A DNA stretch of 64,000 nucleotides from Chloroflexota bacterium (GCA_016195815.1 JACPYX010000001.1:62001-126000); one strand, 5' to 3'; shown: positions 17,824 through 26,805, counted from the stretch's first letter. Numbers and translations: made by a program. The notes: generated by a model not told the origin, from the sequence alone.

Positions 17824-18738
17824 CTACGGTTGTTGATAACTACGGATTTTCTGTGGATAACCCCGCTGGTATTGTGTGTAAAACTCCTGCAAGCCTGTGG
17901 AAAAGATGGGGAGAGGATGCCCCAAATCTGTGGACAGCTTGTGGATGGAAAGCCACAAATTGTGCGAACGGCGGGCGGTCAAACTGGACTTGTCAACGGA
18001 CTGCGGGGAAATGAGGCTTTCCTTCAGCCCGAATTTGCGCGCGATCTCCACCCCAAATTGATATTTGCTCATGGCCTCCGGCCCGACGACATGATACAAC
18101 CCATGCAGGCCTTTTTCAATCATTTCCAACAAAACTCCACCCAGATGATTAACCAGCATCGGACAAAAAATCACATCCGTAAAACCGTTGACGGTTTTGC
18201 CGGCGCTCAAGTTGTTCACGAAGAATTCAGCCAGACTGCGCCTGCCGCTCAACGACCAGCCGTAAAAATTGACGCGCGCCACGATTGCCAGCGGGTTGAC
18301 CTGCAAAACGGCCTGCTCGCCTGCGTACTTGGTCTGCGCGTAAACTCCCAGCGGATTGGGCCGGTCGCTTTCGGTGTAATAACTTTCCATCTGCCCGTCG
18401 AAGACCGCGTCGGTGGAGATGTGTACGAGGCGGATCTTGCGCCGCAGGCAGGCATCCGCCAATTCATACGGGAGTTCAGCATTCATACGGCGCGCAAGCT
18501 CCGGATCGGATTCACAGGCGTCCACGTTTGCAAGGGCGGCGCAATGAATCACAGCCTCAGGTTTGGATTCAAGTACGCGGCCAACCGCTTGCGGGTCGAG
18601 CAGATCCGCTTTGATCACCTTGAATGGCACAGTCTTCAGCGTGCTGCGGTCCACGCCGGTAACATCGTGAGATTGTCCCGCGTCCAAAGCCAGGTTAAGT
18701 CCGAGAAGTCCGCTTGCGCCGGTGATTAGTAATCTCAT
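17824..18738 (-). CDS. RmlD-like NAD(P)-dependent sugar reductase
   Basis: A 304-residue extended SDR with GASGLLGLNLAL near the N-terminus, IHCAALANVDACESDPELA and the YAQTKYAGEQ (YxxxK) catalytic motif. The order of motifs matches dTDP-4-dehydrorhamnose reductase, but no rmlABC gene is in the window, so it may act on another 4-keto sugar, perhaps the product of the PseB-like enzyme just upstream. The last 30 residues are less typical. The gene lies 8 bases from the NeuB-like gene, so they are probably co-transcribed. Confidence 0.82.
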   Translation of the reverse strand: MRLLITGASGLLGLNLALDAGQSHDVTGVDRSTLKTVPFKVIKADLLDPQAVGRVLESKPEAVIHCAALANVDACESDPELARRMNAELPYELADACLRRKIRLVHISTDAVFDGQMESYYTESDRPNPLGVYAQTKYAGEQAVLQVNPLAIVARVNFYGWSLSGRRSLAEFFVNNLSAGKTVNGFTDVIFCPMLVNHLGGVLLEMIEKGLHGLYHVVGPEAMSKYQFGVEIARKFGLKESLISPQSVDKSSLTARRSHNLWLSIHKLSTDLGHPLPIFSTGLQEFYTQYQRGYPQKIRSYQQP

Positions 18739-18740
18739 AA

Positions 18741-18798
18741 CGATACGAGATACTCGATAACTCGATTCGGGCGTCCGAATTTCGAATTATCGAATATC
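18741..18798. repeat. Heptamer array pair with opposed arms (CGATACG / CGAATTA)
   Basis: CGATACG, AGATACT, CGATAACT (8 bases), CGATTCG at 18741-18769 and CGAATTT, CGAATTA, TCGAATA at 18776-18796. The arms are roughly inverted. The array fills the gap between the RmlD-like and PseB-like genes. Confidence 0.65.
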
Positions 18799-18802
18799 GC
18801 TC

Positions 18803-19813
18803 CTATCCTTCCAGTTTTCCTTCAACAAATAATTTCTCGAAAGGCGCAATATATTTTTTGATGCCTTCCACGTCGAGCCATTCGGTGTTGTTATCGCTGG
18901 AGTAACGGAAACCGTCTTTCAACAATTTGCCGCGGCTCTGCCACGAATAGCCAAACCAGAAAGCCTCCGCAGGCTGGACGACAAACATCTTCTCCAATTC
19001 CACTGTGTGCCGCGACTCGTCCTCGGAGATCATCACCTCGTGAAGTTTCTCGCCCGGGCGGATGCCGATAATATCAATCTTTGCTTTCGGCGCAATGGCC
19101 CTTGCCAGATCGGCCACATTCATAGACGGTATCTTTGGCACAAAGACCTCGCCGCCTTCCATCTGTTCGACGCAGGAAATTACAAAGCGCACGCCCTGTT
19201 CGAGCGACAGCCAGAAGCGCGTCATACGATCATCGGTAATGGTGACTGTGCCAGATTCGCGTTGCTTGAGAAAAACCGGCACCACCGAGCCGCGCGAACC
19301 AACGACGTTCCCGTATCGGACGCACGAATAACGGGTAGCCGTACCCGCCGCGTACGCGTTGCTTTGAACGACCAGCTTCTCGGCTGCCAGTTTGGTCGCG
19401 CCGTAAAGATTGACCGGGTTGACGGCCTTATCCGTGCTGAGCGCCAAAACTTTTTTCACGCCTGTATCCAGCGCGGCTTCCATCACGTTGCTGGTGCCCA
19501 TGATGTTGGTTTTGATGGCCTCCATCGGATTATATTCACAGGCCGGGACCTGCTTCAACGCCGCGGCATGGACGACAATGTCCACGCCGTGCATGGCGCG
19601 CACCAGGCGCTCGCGATCTCGAATGTCTCCGATGAAATAACGCAGGGACGGATGATTGAAACCGGCGGCCTGCATTTCATACTGCTTCAATTCATCGCGG
19701 CTGAAGATGATAAGCTTCTTCGGCTGATGCTCCTTGAGCATAATCTCGATAAACTTCTTGCCGAAGGAGCCTGTGCCGCCAGTGATGAGTACGACTTGAT
19801 TTTTCCAGTCCAT
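18803..19813 (-). CDS. UDP-N-acetylglucosamine 4,6-dehydratase, PseB/FlaA1 type
   Basis: A 336-residue SDR. ITGGTGSFGKKFIEIML is the nucleotide-binding start, and TDKAVNPVNLYGATKLAAEK is the highly conserved PseB/CapD-type active site (YxxxK). The short form without membrane segments matches soluble PseB-like inverting dehydratases, the first step towards pseudaminic-type acids and other amino-deoxy sugars. ATG 19813 is chosen because AGGAG precedes it by 6 bases; an upstream extension to 19858 runs into a hairpin repeat. Confidence 0.88.
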   Translation of the reverse strand: MDWKNQVVLITGGTGSFGKKFIEIMLKEHQPKKLIIFSRDELKQYEMQAAGFNHPSLRYFIGDIRDRERLVRAMHGVDIVVHAAALKQVPACEYNPMEAIKTNIMGTSNVMEAALDTGVKKVLALSTDKAVNPVNLYGATKLAAEKLVVQSNAYAAGTATRYSCVRYGNVVGSRGSVVPVFLKQRESGTVTITDDRMTRFWLSLEQGVRFVISCVEQMEGGEVFVPKIPSMNVADLARAIAPKAKIDIIGIRPGEKLHEVMISEDESRHTVELEKMFVVQPAEAFWFGYSWQSRGKLLKDGFRYSSDNNTEWLDVEGIKKYIAPFEKLFVEGKLEG

Positions 19814-19830
19814 GATTACTCCTTTTACAT

Positions 19831-19883
19831 CTGGTGGTCTCGATACGACGGCGGACAATCACCGCCGTCTACTCGACCACCAG
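19831..19883. repeat. CTGGTGGTCTCGATACG ... CTCGACCACCAG hairpin (locus 3)
   Basis: Near-perfect inverted repeat: CTGGTGGTC and GACCACCAG at the ends, GACGGCGG and CCGCCGTC inside. It belongs to the family that flanks the GIY-YIG gene. There is no T-run, and it lies between two same-strand genes. Confidence 0.8.
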
Positions 19884-19893
19884 AGTTGGAATG

Positions 19894-20703
19894 TTATTTT
19901 ATCGCTTCAAACAGACCAGAATCTTTTGTGATAAAGATCTTGCCTTTTTCTTTCAACTCTTTTTTCAAATCAGTTTTAATCTTCGTAAATTCATCTTCCA
20001 AAAGTTTACCTGCCCGAATCCCTGAGCGAAAGTAAGCGATCAGCGGTTCCAGTTCGGTCACGTGCAGGTTGTCTTCATAACGAGACAGTGTCACATTTGG
20101 GAAAAACGGTTTCAGTTGACCCAGTCCGTTTTCGAGTGTGAAGAGATTGGCGAACGAATCCCACACTTCACTCTTATGAATTTGTCGAAACCAGTTCGTG
20201 ATTTCTTTCAAATGGCTATCGCCAACGGTTGTTGCAAAGAAATGACCGCCTGTTTTCAAAACCCGTTTGATCTCGGCAATCGCCTTTGGACGGTCAGGGA
20301 CATGATACAGCATGTGATTGGCGATCACGGCGTCGAACGTTTCGTCTGCAAATGGAATTTCCTGCGCGTCGATCTCCTTGAACTTGTAGTTGCGTCCAGT
20401 GACGACCAAATTTCTCCAAGCCGAATCAAGCATCCCTGCGGAAAGATCGGAGAGGAATACATCCCAGCCAGCGGGAATGCGATTCGCGTTTTCTTTCCAA
20501 ATCAGTCCGTGCCCACAACCCAATTCCAATATTTTTGTATTGGCTGGCAGTTTCAACAAAATATCGAAGAGCCAGTTAAACCAGCCGTATGAATTTGTGC
20601 TGAAGCGACGATGAATTTCAACCCGCGCATCGAGATTGGAGGAATCCTTGTATTGGTCGGTCTTGAGGTAATGTTGATCGGTGAATTTGGACACAGTCTC
20701 CAA
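19894..20703 (-). CDS. Class I SAM-dependent methyltransferase
   Basis: A 269-residue protein with SAM motif I ILELGCGHGLIWKE near residue 58, acidic loop DLSAG, motif DAVIANHMLYHVPD and the post-I strand typical of Methyltransf_11 proteins. The target is unknown; in this cluster methylation of a glycan is likely. The start is uncertain: candidate TTG 20703 and GTG 20694 both lie in a heptamer array rich in GGAGA, which may act as the ribosome-binding site. The coordinates use the upstream limit. Confidence 0.82.
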   Translation of the reverse strand: METVSKFTDQHYLKTDQYKDSSNLDARVEIHRRFSTNSYGWFNWLFDILLKLPANTKILELGCGHGLIWKENANRIPAGWDVFLSDLSAGMLDSAWRNLVVTGRNYKFKEIDAQEIPFADETFDAVIANHMLYHVPDRPKAIAEIKRVLKTGGHFFATTVGDSHLKEITNWFRQIHKSEVWDSFANLFTLENGLGQLKPFFPNVTLSRYEDNLHVTELEPLIAYFRSGIRAGKLLEDEFTKIKTDLKKELKEKGKIFITKDSGLFEAIK

Positions 20704-20721
20704 TCTCCAGTCTCTAATCTC
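20694..20721. repeat. Heptamer array at a gene junction (CAGTCTC / CAATCTC x4)
   Basis: CAGTCTC, CAATCTC, CAGTCTC, TAATCTC without gaps. It overlaps the start of one methyltransferase gene and contains the stop codon of the other. On the minus strand it reads GGAGATT / GAGACTG. Confidence 0.75.
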
Positions 20722-21538
20722 TTTTCCATATTACTATCAACGGATACTGCCCGTTCTCGCCGAAGAAGTGGGGGAAACGCTCCTCGAACCAAAAAATAAA
20801 CCGCAAGAACATTTTGCCGCCCAACCGTGGGCGGACGAACCAGCGCATAAAGCGCGGGCTGAGACTGCGCCATGGATATATCTCGAATTTTACCTCCCCA
20901 TTCAGCTCGTTCTTCAACCAGCGCGGCGTCATCTTCTCGACAAATGTCCCGGCCTGATCTTCAGAGTTCAGGCTTTTTTTCTTTTTGGCGGCGCGTCCAC
21001 TGAGAAGGCGGGCAAGTCCAATCAATGGCTCGACCATTCGTATGAGCAAAGGCTCATGCCAGCCATTGATGACCACGGCAGACTGGCCTGTTTTAAGGAC
21101 ACGCGTCAATTCAAAGTAGGCGCGCTTATGTTCAGCGAGAGGCAAATGATGGATGGTGTGCATTGAGACCACGCCATCAAAGGCGTCCGGCTTGAAAGGC
21201 AGGTTGGCAATATCGGCCACCACGTAGAGTCCTTTTTCGCCGAGGCGCGCGCGCGCTTCTTTTAGCGCGGTGATGGAGATGTCGGCGCAGACGCGGAAGC
21301 GATAGCCCGCGGAGTAGGTCAAATATTCGGGCCATTGCACAGGCCCGGAGCCGGCATCCAGCAACAGGTCGCCGCGTGAGGCGATGTGACGGTTCACGCG
21401 CAGATGACATTTGTGGATGTACTCGCGCGAAACCGGTCGCAAGTCTTCGTAGCGGGCGTTCTGGTAGAGTCCCTCGCCCATTTGCGACCAGCCGATCTGA
21501 TCATAAAATTCGCGTACTTGTTGTTTTGTGTTTTCCAT
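20714..21538 (-). CDS. Class I SAM-dependent methyltransferase
   Basis: A 274-residue protein with LLLDAGSGPVQWPEYL (motif I), CADISITALKEAR, and DGVVSMHTIHHLPLAEHKRAYFELTRVLK, a standard Methyltransf_11 layout. The C-terminal third is basic and aromatic and may bind the substrate or membrane. ATG 21538 is used rather than an upstream GTG. It is unrelated in detail to the neighbour at 19894, so they probably methylate different positions. Its stop codon lies inside a heptamer array. Confidence 0.82.
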   Translation of the reverse strand: MENTKQQVREFYDQIGWSQMGEGLYQNARYEDLRPVSREYIHKCHLRVNRHIASRGDLLLDAGSGPVQWPEYLTYSAGYRFRVCADISITALKEARARLGEKGLYVVADIANLPFKPDAFDGVVSMHTIHHLPLAEHKRAYFELTRVLKTGQSAVVINGWHEPLLIRMVEPLIGLARLLSGRAAKKKKSLNSEDQAGTFVEKMTPRWLKNELNGEVKFEIYPWRSLSPRFMRWFVRPRLGGKMFLRFIFWFEERFPHFFGENGQYPLIVIWKRD

Positions 21539-21550
21539 AACCACTCTTAT

Positions 21551-21634
21551 GTCATTGCGAGGAGCCGCCTGGCAGGCGACGAAGCAATCCCTAATTGCGC
21601 GGGAGATTGCTTCGCGAAATACGCTCGCAATGAC
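21551..21634. repeat. GTCATTGCGAGG ... CTCGCAATGACA dispersed hairpin (copy 2)
   Basis: Outer arms GTCATTGCGAGGAG and CGCTCGCAATGAC, inner CGAAGCAATC and GATTGCTTCG. Same family as 14310-14403. It ends two bases before the stop codon of the gene at 21636. Confidence 0.85.
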
Positions 21635-21635
21635 A

Positions 21636-23204
21636 TCACCATTTTATATTTTTGCCAGCCAGATAATCGAACGTCGTGCCGAATTCCTTCTCGCCTTCTT
21701 TCGACAACACGCGCGCCATCGGCCAGGTTTCCATGTCTTTCCAAAAGTGCATTAAGCGCCACGGGAATACGAGCGGGTATTCAAAGAAAAATCTGTACGC
21801 GTATTCCCAGGCGGTTTCGATTTGTGTTTTCGTCAAAACTTTTTTCTTCTTCAATGCGCCGTCCATCATCGCAAAATATTCATCCCACGTTGTCGGGTCA
21901 ATGGTGAAGCCGCGGCCGCGGTAATGTGTCGCGCCGCACACAATCACCGGGATGCCGTTCATCGCCATTTCAAGCCCGGTCGTGGTCGTGTACACCAATC
22001 CCAAATCTGCGATCTCCATCAAGTCGTAGGTATTGACTTTTTCCAGCGGCCCGATCAAGTGAATATTTTCGGGGATGTCTGCCAGCGCGCCTTTGACTAC
22101 ATCTGACATGGACGGCCCATGCGTGAGTCGCTCTCCGGGGTGGATGCGAATCACAAGCTGGACCCGAGGCCTGCCGGCAAAAAACCGGGCAGTTTTCGCG
22201 ATCCATTCGGCCATGCTCTGCGAGAAGACATTGCGCCCCAGAGTCAAACTGTCGCCCAAAACATTGGTGGCCAGCAAAACGACGGGACGCTTCTTATCAA
22301 GTCCCAATTCTTTGCGAAGTTTTTCGCCGCCGATGGTTTCCACATCCTGCCATTTGCGTGTGGATTTGCCGAAGGCCCTGCCGTCCATGCGCGCAGATTC
22401 AAGTTCTTCGATCAGGACGCGTTCGGACTTCGTCAATTTATTTCCGCCGCGCGCTGTCCAGAGCGAGTCCGTGTTCTGGCGCATCACTTCGTCATTCTGT
22501 GCGATCCAGACCTGTTCGCGCTGGTCATTGAATTCGTAAGTGATCGCGCGAAGATCGAGATGACGCGCGGCGCGATAGACCGCGCCAAGTTCCGTGATCG
22601 TGCCGTTCGGGATGAGAACCGCGCCGGGTTTAATTTCCCGCATCAGAGACAACGCGGCGCGGGCGGCAAAGTCATTACGCCTGAGTCGCATTTGATACAG
22701 CGCGGACTGCGTATCCACGTCTTCGACCTGGAGTGTGTATTGCGCGTCGTAATTGGAGACGAGGGCGATGTCAGCGGCGAGAGAGGCCGGTAAAACGGAA
22801 GCCGGTTTGAGGTCGAGAAGAGAGGCGACGTTCACCATTCCATTCAGCGGAGCCAGTACGCGTCGCGTGTATAGATCCTGCCGCCGCAGATCGAACTTGT
22901 TGATGTCTTTACGCCAATCGTGGTAAGGCAGATAGGCGATGGTGACATCGTGTCCCATGCCGCGCAAGGCGAGGCCGACGATGGCGGCTTGCTCGACCCA
23001 ATAATGCAATGTGGCAAAGAGCAGAAGTTTGCTTTTGGGTTTTGCATTTTGAATAAAAGGCCGCGCCTCTTTGACGGCTTGCGGCAGATGCTTGGCAAGT
23101 TGTTCAAGGTTGTAGCGCGTGTGAGGACGGCCTTTGCGAAGAGAATCATAAAGGTCAGCCGTGAAGGGAATTTCGCCGAGAATATTTTTCAAAGCAAGCG
23201 CCAT
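21636..23204 (-). CDS. Surface polysaccharide glycosyltransferase-like protein (GT-B)
   Basis: A 522-residue protein. The N-terminal domain has LLLFATLHYWVEQAAIVGLALRG, the start of a GT-B Rossmann fold; the C-terminal domain has LVIRIHPGERLTHGPS and LGLVYTTTTGLEMAMNGIPVIVCG, a layout seen in capsule polysaccharide and glycerophosphate-type transferases. No membrane segment is seen. The function may be chain extension or addition of a terminal residue. The gene is next to the ABC exporter genes. The exact family is not recognised. Confidence 0.65.
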   Translation of the reverse strand: MALALKNILGEIPFTADLYDSLRKGRPHTRYNLEQLAKHLPQAVKEARPFIQNAKPKSKLLLFATLHYWVEQAAIVGLALRGMGHDVTIAYLPYHDWRKDINKFDLRRQDLYTRRVLAPLNGMVNVASLLDLKPASVLPASLAADIALVSNYDAQYTLQVEDVDTQSALYQMRLRRNDFAARAALSLMREIKPGAVLIPNGTITELGAVYRAARHLDLRAITYEFNDQREQVWIAQNDEVMRQNTDSLWTARGGNKLTKSERVLIEELESARMDGRAFGKSTRKWQDVETIGGEKLRKELGLDKKRPVVLLATNVLGDSLTLGRNVFSQSMAEWIAKTARFFAGRPRVQLVIRIHPGERLTHGPSMSDVVKGALADIPENIHLIGPLEKVNTYDLMEIADLGLVYTTTTGLEMAMNGIPVIVCGATHYRGRGFTIDPTTWDEYFAMMDGALKKKKVLTKTQIETAWEYAYRFFFEYPLVFPWRLMHFWKDMETWPMARVLSKEGEKEFGTTFDYLAGKNIKW

Positions 23205-23223
23205 GAACTACCTGACCACTGGA

Positions 23224-24516
23224 CTAATCAATCTTTTCAATTTTCCAATCCAGGCGCGGGCGCACCGGCCCCTGGCGCATTTCGGGCCATTGCGTGCCGG
23301 GTGCGCCGGTGACATCCACATTGAAGGAGAGCGCGTTCTCATCCATAAAGTAGCGGCGCACGCCGAACGAGCTGGCGTTGACGCCAAGCGAATAGCGGCC
23401 TTCGTTGAAGAAGTCCGCGGGAATGACGCAGCGGCTGATGTAGCGCCCGGCTTTGCGCGCGCCGAACTGCTCATATTGTTTTGCATCGTCGGTGTCGAAG
23501 GCGGTGAAAATATATTCGCCGCGCATGGTGCTGAGGTACAAGCCAACACGCAGGCCTGTGAGCGGCGCATCCAATTGATATTCCCATTCAAGAGTCACGG
23601 ATTCAATCGAGCGGACAGTATCCACAACTTTTCCGGTCTTATCTTTGAGACGTAATGCAATCGGCTTGAAGGGCGCGGCCGCGGCGGGAATATCTTCCGC
23701 GCTCCAAAGTCGCTCGCCCGTCTCGGCCTGGCCCGACGACAAATAAAAGTCTACAGCTTCCTGTGTGGGCGCGCGCTTGATGAGTTGTCCTTTTTTGAGA
23801 ACGATGGCTTCCTGCGTGAGACGCAGGATGGCCGACATGTTATGGCTGACAAATAAAACGGTGCGTCCCTGCCGGGCCACATCGCCCATTTTGCCGAGGC
23901 ATTTGCGCTGGAATTCCGCATCGCCCACCGCGAGAACTTCGTCAACAACGAGGATCTCAGGCTCAAGATGCGCGGCGACCGCGAAGGCCAGGCGCAGATA
24001 CATTCCAGATGAATAACGTTTAACCGGCGTGTCAATAAATTGTCCAACTTCGGAGAAGTCGACCATTTCGTCGAACTTGTTGTCAATCTCGGCGCGCTTC
24101 ATGCCGAGGATGGCGCCGTTCATGTAAATATTTTCGCGTCCGGTCAATTCGGGATGAAAGCCGGTGCCTACTTCGAGCAGAGAACCGACGCGTCCGCGCA
24201 CAGAGACTGTGCCTTTGGTCGGCTCGGTGACGCGCGAAAGAATTTTCAGCAGGGTACTTTTTCCCGCGCCGTTGCGCCCGACGATGCCGAGAACCCGGCC
24301 TTCTTCCAAATCAAAAGAGACATCGTTCAAAGCCCAGATCGTGGATGTCCCACTCGTGCCGCGCAACCCTGTGCCGCGCAAGGCTTGAAAGACGCGTACG
24401 GGCATCATGAGCGTGTCCACGATCACATCGCGGAACATGTTGTAGCGGAATTTTCCCTGCGCGGCGCCGATCCGATATTGCTTGCCGAGATTTTTTACAC
24501 TGATGGCGGTTGTCAT
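23224..24516 (-). CDS. wzt: Polysaccharide ABC exporter, ATP-binding protein with C-terminal Wzt domain
   Basis: A 430-residue protein. Residues 1-240 form the ABC ATPase: Walker A GIVGRNGAGKSTLLK, signature YSSGMYLRLAFAVA, Walker B ILVVDEVLAVGD, and H-loop SHNMS. Residues about 270-430 form a beta-rich Wzt C-terminal domain, which in E. coli O9a recognises the capped end of the finished chain. It pairs with the permease one base upstream. Together they should export a completed undecaprenyl-linked glycan across the membrane, so the polymer is probably capped before export. Confidence 0.92.
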   Translation of the reverse strand: MTTAISVKNLGKQYRIGAAQGKFRYNMFRDVIVDTLMMPVRVFQALRGTGLRGTSGTSTIWALNDVSFDLEEGRVLGIVGRNGAGKSTLLKILSRVTEPTKGTVSVRGRVGSLLEVGTGFHPELTGRENIYMNGAILGMKRAEIDNKFDEMVDFSEVGQFIDTPVKRYSSGMYLRLAFAVAAHLEPEILVVDEVLAVGDAEFQRKCLGKMGDVARQGRTVLFVSHNMSAILRLTQEAIVLKKGQLIKRAPTQEAVDFYLSSGQAETGERLWSAEDIPAAAAPFKPIALRLKDKTGKVVDTVRSIESVTLEWEYQLDAPLTGLRVGLYLSTMRGEYIFTAFDTDDAKQYEQFGARKAGRYISRCVIPADFFNEGRYSLGVNASSFGVRRYFMDENALSFNVDVTGAPGTQWPEMRQGPVRPRLDWKIEKID

Positions 24517-24517
24517 T

Positions 24518-25375
24518 TTAGATCGTATCCGCGAAGGTTTTTTCCATGTTGCGGAAGTAGAAAAGTCCGCTTACCAAAAAGAGCGCGGAGATTCCAACCG
24601 AGACCCACATTTGCAGGCTGGGGCCGGTATTCGCGCCGAGCAGGGCCCAGCGGAATCCGTTCACCACACCAGCCATCGGATTCAGTGAATAGACCAATTG
24701 CCACTTGTCTGAAATCACTTTTGCAGAATAAGCCACCGGCGTAATGAACAGCCAGAATTGGGTCAGGAATGGGAGTACATAGTTGACATCGCGATATTGG
24801 ACGTTAATAGCCGAAAGCCACAACGCTACTCCCAGCGCGGTGATAACCGAAAGCAACAGAAAAAAGGGCAGGGTCCAGAGAGAAACGAGATTCGGCGTGA
24901 CCCTGTAATAGATCATGAGTCCCACCAGAATGACGGATGCAATGGCAAAGTCAACAAGCCCGCCCAGCACGGATGCAAGCGGCAGAACAAGCCGCGGGAA
25001 ATAAATCTTCGTCACCATGTTCTGGTTCGAGGTCAACGAACGGCTGGCATTGTTGAGAGCGGAGGTGAAAAGTCCCCACGGCAGAAGCGCGGTGTAGGCA
25101 AAGATCGGGTATGGGATGTTACTGTCGGTCTGCACTTTGGCGATGCCGCCATTAAAAATAAAATTGAAGACCAGCATCGTCAATACAGGCTGGATCACAG
25201 CCCAGGCCGCGCCGAGCATCGTCTGCTTGTAGCGCACCTTGATGTCGCGCCAAATCATGAAGTAGACCAGTTCGCGATAGGTCCACAGATCGCGCAAATT
25301 CAGCGCCGCGAGTCCGGTGGACGGCTTGATAAAAATCGTTTCAGGCTGACGAGCAAGTTCGATTGATTTCGCCAT
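24518..25375 (-). CDS. wzm: Polysaccharide ABC exporter, permease
   Basis: A 285-residue protein of the ABC-2 family with six predicted membrane spans and the amphipathic N-terminal motif YRELVYFMIWRDIKVRYKQTMLGAAWAVIQP, the signature of Wzm/TagG permeases. It overlaps the fcl gene by one base and is followed by wzt after one base, so the three are one transcription unit. Confidence 0.92.
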   Translation of the reverse strand: MAKSIELARQPETIFIKPSTGLAALNLRDLWTYRELVYFMIWRDIKVRYKQTMLGAAWAVIQPVLTMLVFNFIFNGGIAKVQTDSNIPYPIFAYTALLPWGLFTSALNNASRSLTSNQNMVTKIYFPRLVLPLASVLGGLVDFAIASVILVGLMIYYRVTPNLVSLWTLPFFLLLSVITALGVALWLSAINVQYRDVNYVLPFLTQFWLFITPVAYSAKVISDKWQLVYSLNPMAGVVNGFRWALLGANTGPSLQMWVSVGISALFLVSGLFYFRNMEKTFADTI

Positions 25376-26373
25376 TATTTGATCTTTGATTTATTTTCTT
25401 TGAACCATTCGATTGTGCGGCGCAGGCCTTCCTCGAACTTGACCTGCGCGCTCCAGCCGAAATATTCCTTCGCCCGCGTCACATCCAGACCTCGACGCGG
25501 CTGGCCGTTAGGTTTATCGGCCTGCCAGACGAGCTTTCCCTCAAAACCCGTCAAGCGGACGATCATCTCCGCCAAATCCCTGATCGAAATCTCATAGCCC
25601 GAACCGAGATTGACAGGCTGATCGCCGTTATATTTTTCCGCGGCGGCGACGATTCCATCCGCGGCATCTTCGACATACAAAAATTCGCGCGTCGGCGAAC
25701 CATCGCCCCACACAGACAATTCCTTCTCGCCGCGATCCTTGGCTTCGACCGCTTTGCGAATCAACGCGGGAATCACATGCGACGTCTGCAAATTAAAGTT
25801 GTCACGCGGGCCGTAAAGATTCACCGGCAAAAGGAAAATAGCATTGAAACCATATTGCTGACGATACGCCTGCGCCTGAACCAGCATCATTTTCTTGGCA
25901 AGGCCGTATGGCGCGTTGGTCTCTTCGGGATAGCCGATCCAAAGATCATCTTCCTTGAACGGCACCGGCGTGAACTTGGGATAAGCGCAGACTGTGCCTA
26001 TCGCAACAAATTTGCCTACACCGTTTTTATAAGCCTGGTGCATCAGTTCCACGCCCATCATCAGGTTGTCGTAGAAAAATTCGGCGGGATGCTCGCGGTT
26101 CGCGCCGATGCCGCCGACATTGGCGGCGAGATGAATGACGACCACATTTTTCGGGTCAATGCCCTTCAATGTATCCGCATACAAACGGCGGATATCATTG
26201 CCGTTCACCAGGTTATAGTTTTCGATGCGCGGAATAAAAATGTCGGTTGCGCCGCGCTGTTTGAGTTTCTCGGTGACGAATGAGCCGAGAAAGCCCGCGC
26301 CGCCGGTGACGATGACGCGTTTGCTTTGCCAAAAGGTTGAAAGTTGAAGGTTTGAAGGTTCAATGTTCGGCAT
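25375..26373 (-). CDS. fcl: GDP-L-fucose synthase
   Basis: A 332-residue [23 protein letters not shown] binds [21 protein letters not shown] is highly typical, and the catalytic [18 protein letters not shown] supplies YxxxK. It epimerises and reduces GDP-4-keto-6-deoxymannose, the product of Gmd, to GDP-L-fucose; gmd lies 20 kb away at 46422. ATG 26373 has GGAG at a 9-base distance. Residues 5-14 ([10 protein letters not shown]) come from a heptamer array, so the native N-terminus was probably replaced when the upstream gene was inserted. Confidence 0.92.
   Translation of the reverse strand: MPNIEPSNLQLSTFWQSKRVIVTGGAGFLGSFVTEKLKQRGATDIFIPRIENYNLVNGNDIRRLYADTLKGIDPKNVVVIHLAANVGGIGANREHPAEFFYDNLMMGVELMHQAYKNGVGKFVAIGTVCAYPKFTPVPFKEDDLWIGYPEETNAPYGLAKKMMLVQAQAYRQQYGFNAIFLLPVNLYGPRDNFNLQTSHVIPALIRKAVEAKDRGEKELSVWGDGSPTREFLYVEDAADGIVAAAEKYNGDQPVNLGSGYEISIRDLAEMIVRLTGFEGKLVWQADKPNGQPRRGLDVTRAKEYFGWSAQVKFEEGLRRTIEWFKENKSKIK
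26335..26363. repeat. Heptamer array, left flank of the four-helix-bundle gene
   Basis: GGTTGAA, AGTTGAA, GGTTTGAA (8 bases), GGTTCAA. It codes for the N-terminus of Fcl and contains the stop codon of the four-helix-bundle gene. Its inverse is found at the other end of that gene (26781-26803). Confidence 0.7.
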
Positions 26374-26776
26374 CGTAAGTTTCTCCATCTTCCCATACAA
26401 GGCGGGTATTAGGCTGGGTTTGAAGATATTGAATAAAGCGGGTTAATTGTTTGCTGGAAACTTCTGCCAACGACAAAGCAGAATTAAACTGTTCTTCAGT
26501 AAGATAACCTTGATCTTTTGCTACATAAAGTTGGGCGCGCACTTCGCCTGCAGAACCTTTGGCGCGTCCTAAAAATTGGATAAACAAAACCTGCGTTTGA
26601 CTCTCGAATCCCTCGGCGATATTTGACATCACTGAAACTGCCACACGCCGCATTTGATCCCGCAGTCCATAATCCTGGGCGAACTCACCGCTTGGCGAAA
26701 ACTTATAAACAAGATTCGCCAGCTCTTTCGCTTTTTGCCAAACTTCCAGGTCTTCAAATCGCTTTGTGCTCGTCAC
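26360..26776 (-). CDS. Four-helix-bundle protein (23S rRNA intervening-sequence protein family)
   Basis: A 138-residue, all-helical protein. [41 protein letters not shown] and [19 protein letters not shown] are the hallmarks of the S23/IVS-type family (TIGR02436-like), whose biochemical role is unclear. It starts with GTG at 26776. It interrupts an otherwise tight series of glycan genes and is bracketed by inverted heptamer arrays (26335-26363 and 26781-26803), which suggests insertion as a unit. Confidence 0.88.
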   Translation of the reverse strand: MTSTKRFEDLEVWQKAKELANLVYKFSPSGEFAQDYGLRDQMRRVAVSVMSNIAEGFESQTQVLFIQFLGRAKGSAGEVRAQLYVAKDQGYLTEEQFNSALSLAEVSSKQLTRFIQYLQTQPNTRLVWEDGETYDAEH

Positions 26777-26780
26777 TTTA

Positions 26781-26803
26781 CACCTTGAACCTGCAACCTT
26801 TAA
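26781..26803. repeat. Heptamer array, right flank of the four-helix-bundle gene
   Basis: ACCTTGA, ACCTGCA, ACCTTTA: the inverse of the AGGTTGAA-type units on the other side of the gene. It ends two bases before the epimerase stop codon (26806). Confidence 0.65.
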
Positions 26804-26805
26804 TT

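Noticed and set aside
19831..19883. Rho-independent terminator
   Set aside because: The stem is strong but no T-run follows on either strand, and the same sequence recurs elsewhere as a dispersed repeat.
19007..20035. Long plus-strand frame (342 codons) over the PseB-like gene
   Set aside because: It is antisense to a gene with clear family motifs and has no family features of its own. Similar shadows at 17830-18729, 3661-4611 and 14719-15423 were dropped for the same reason.
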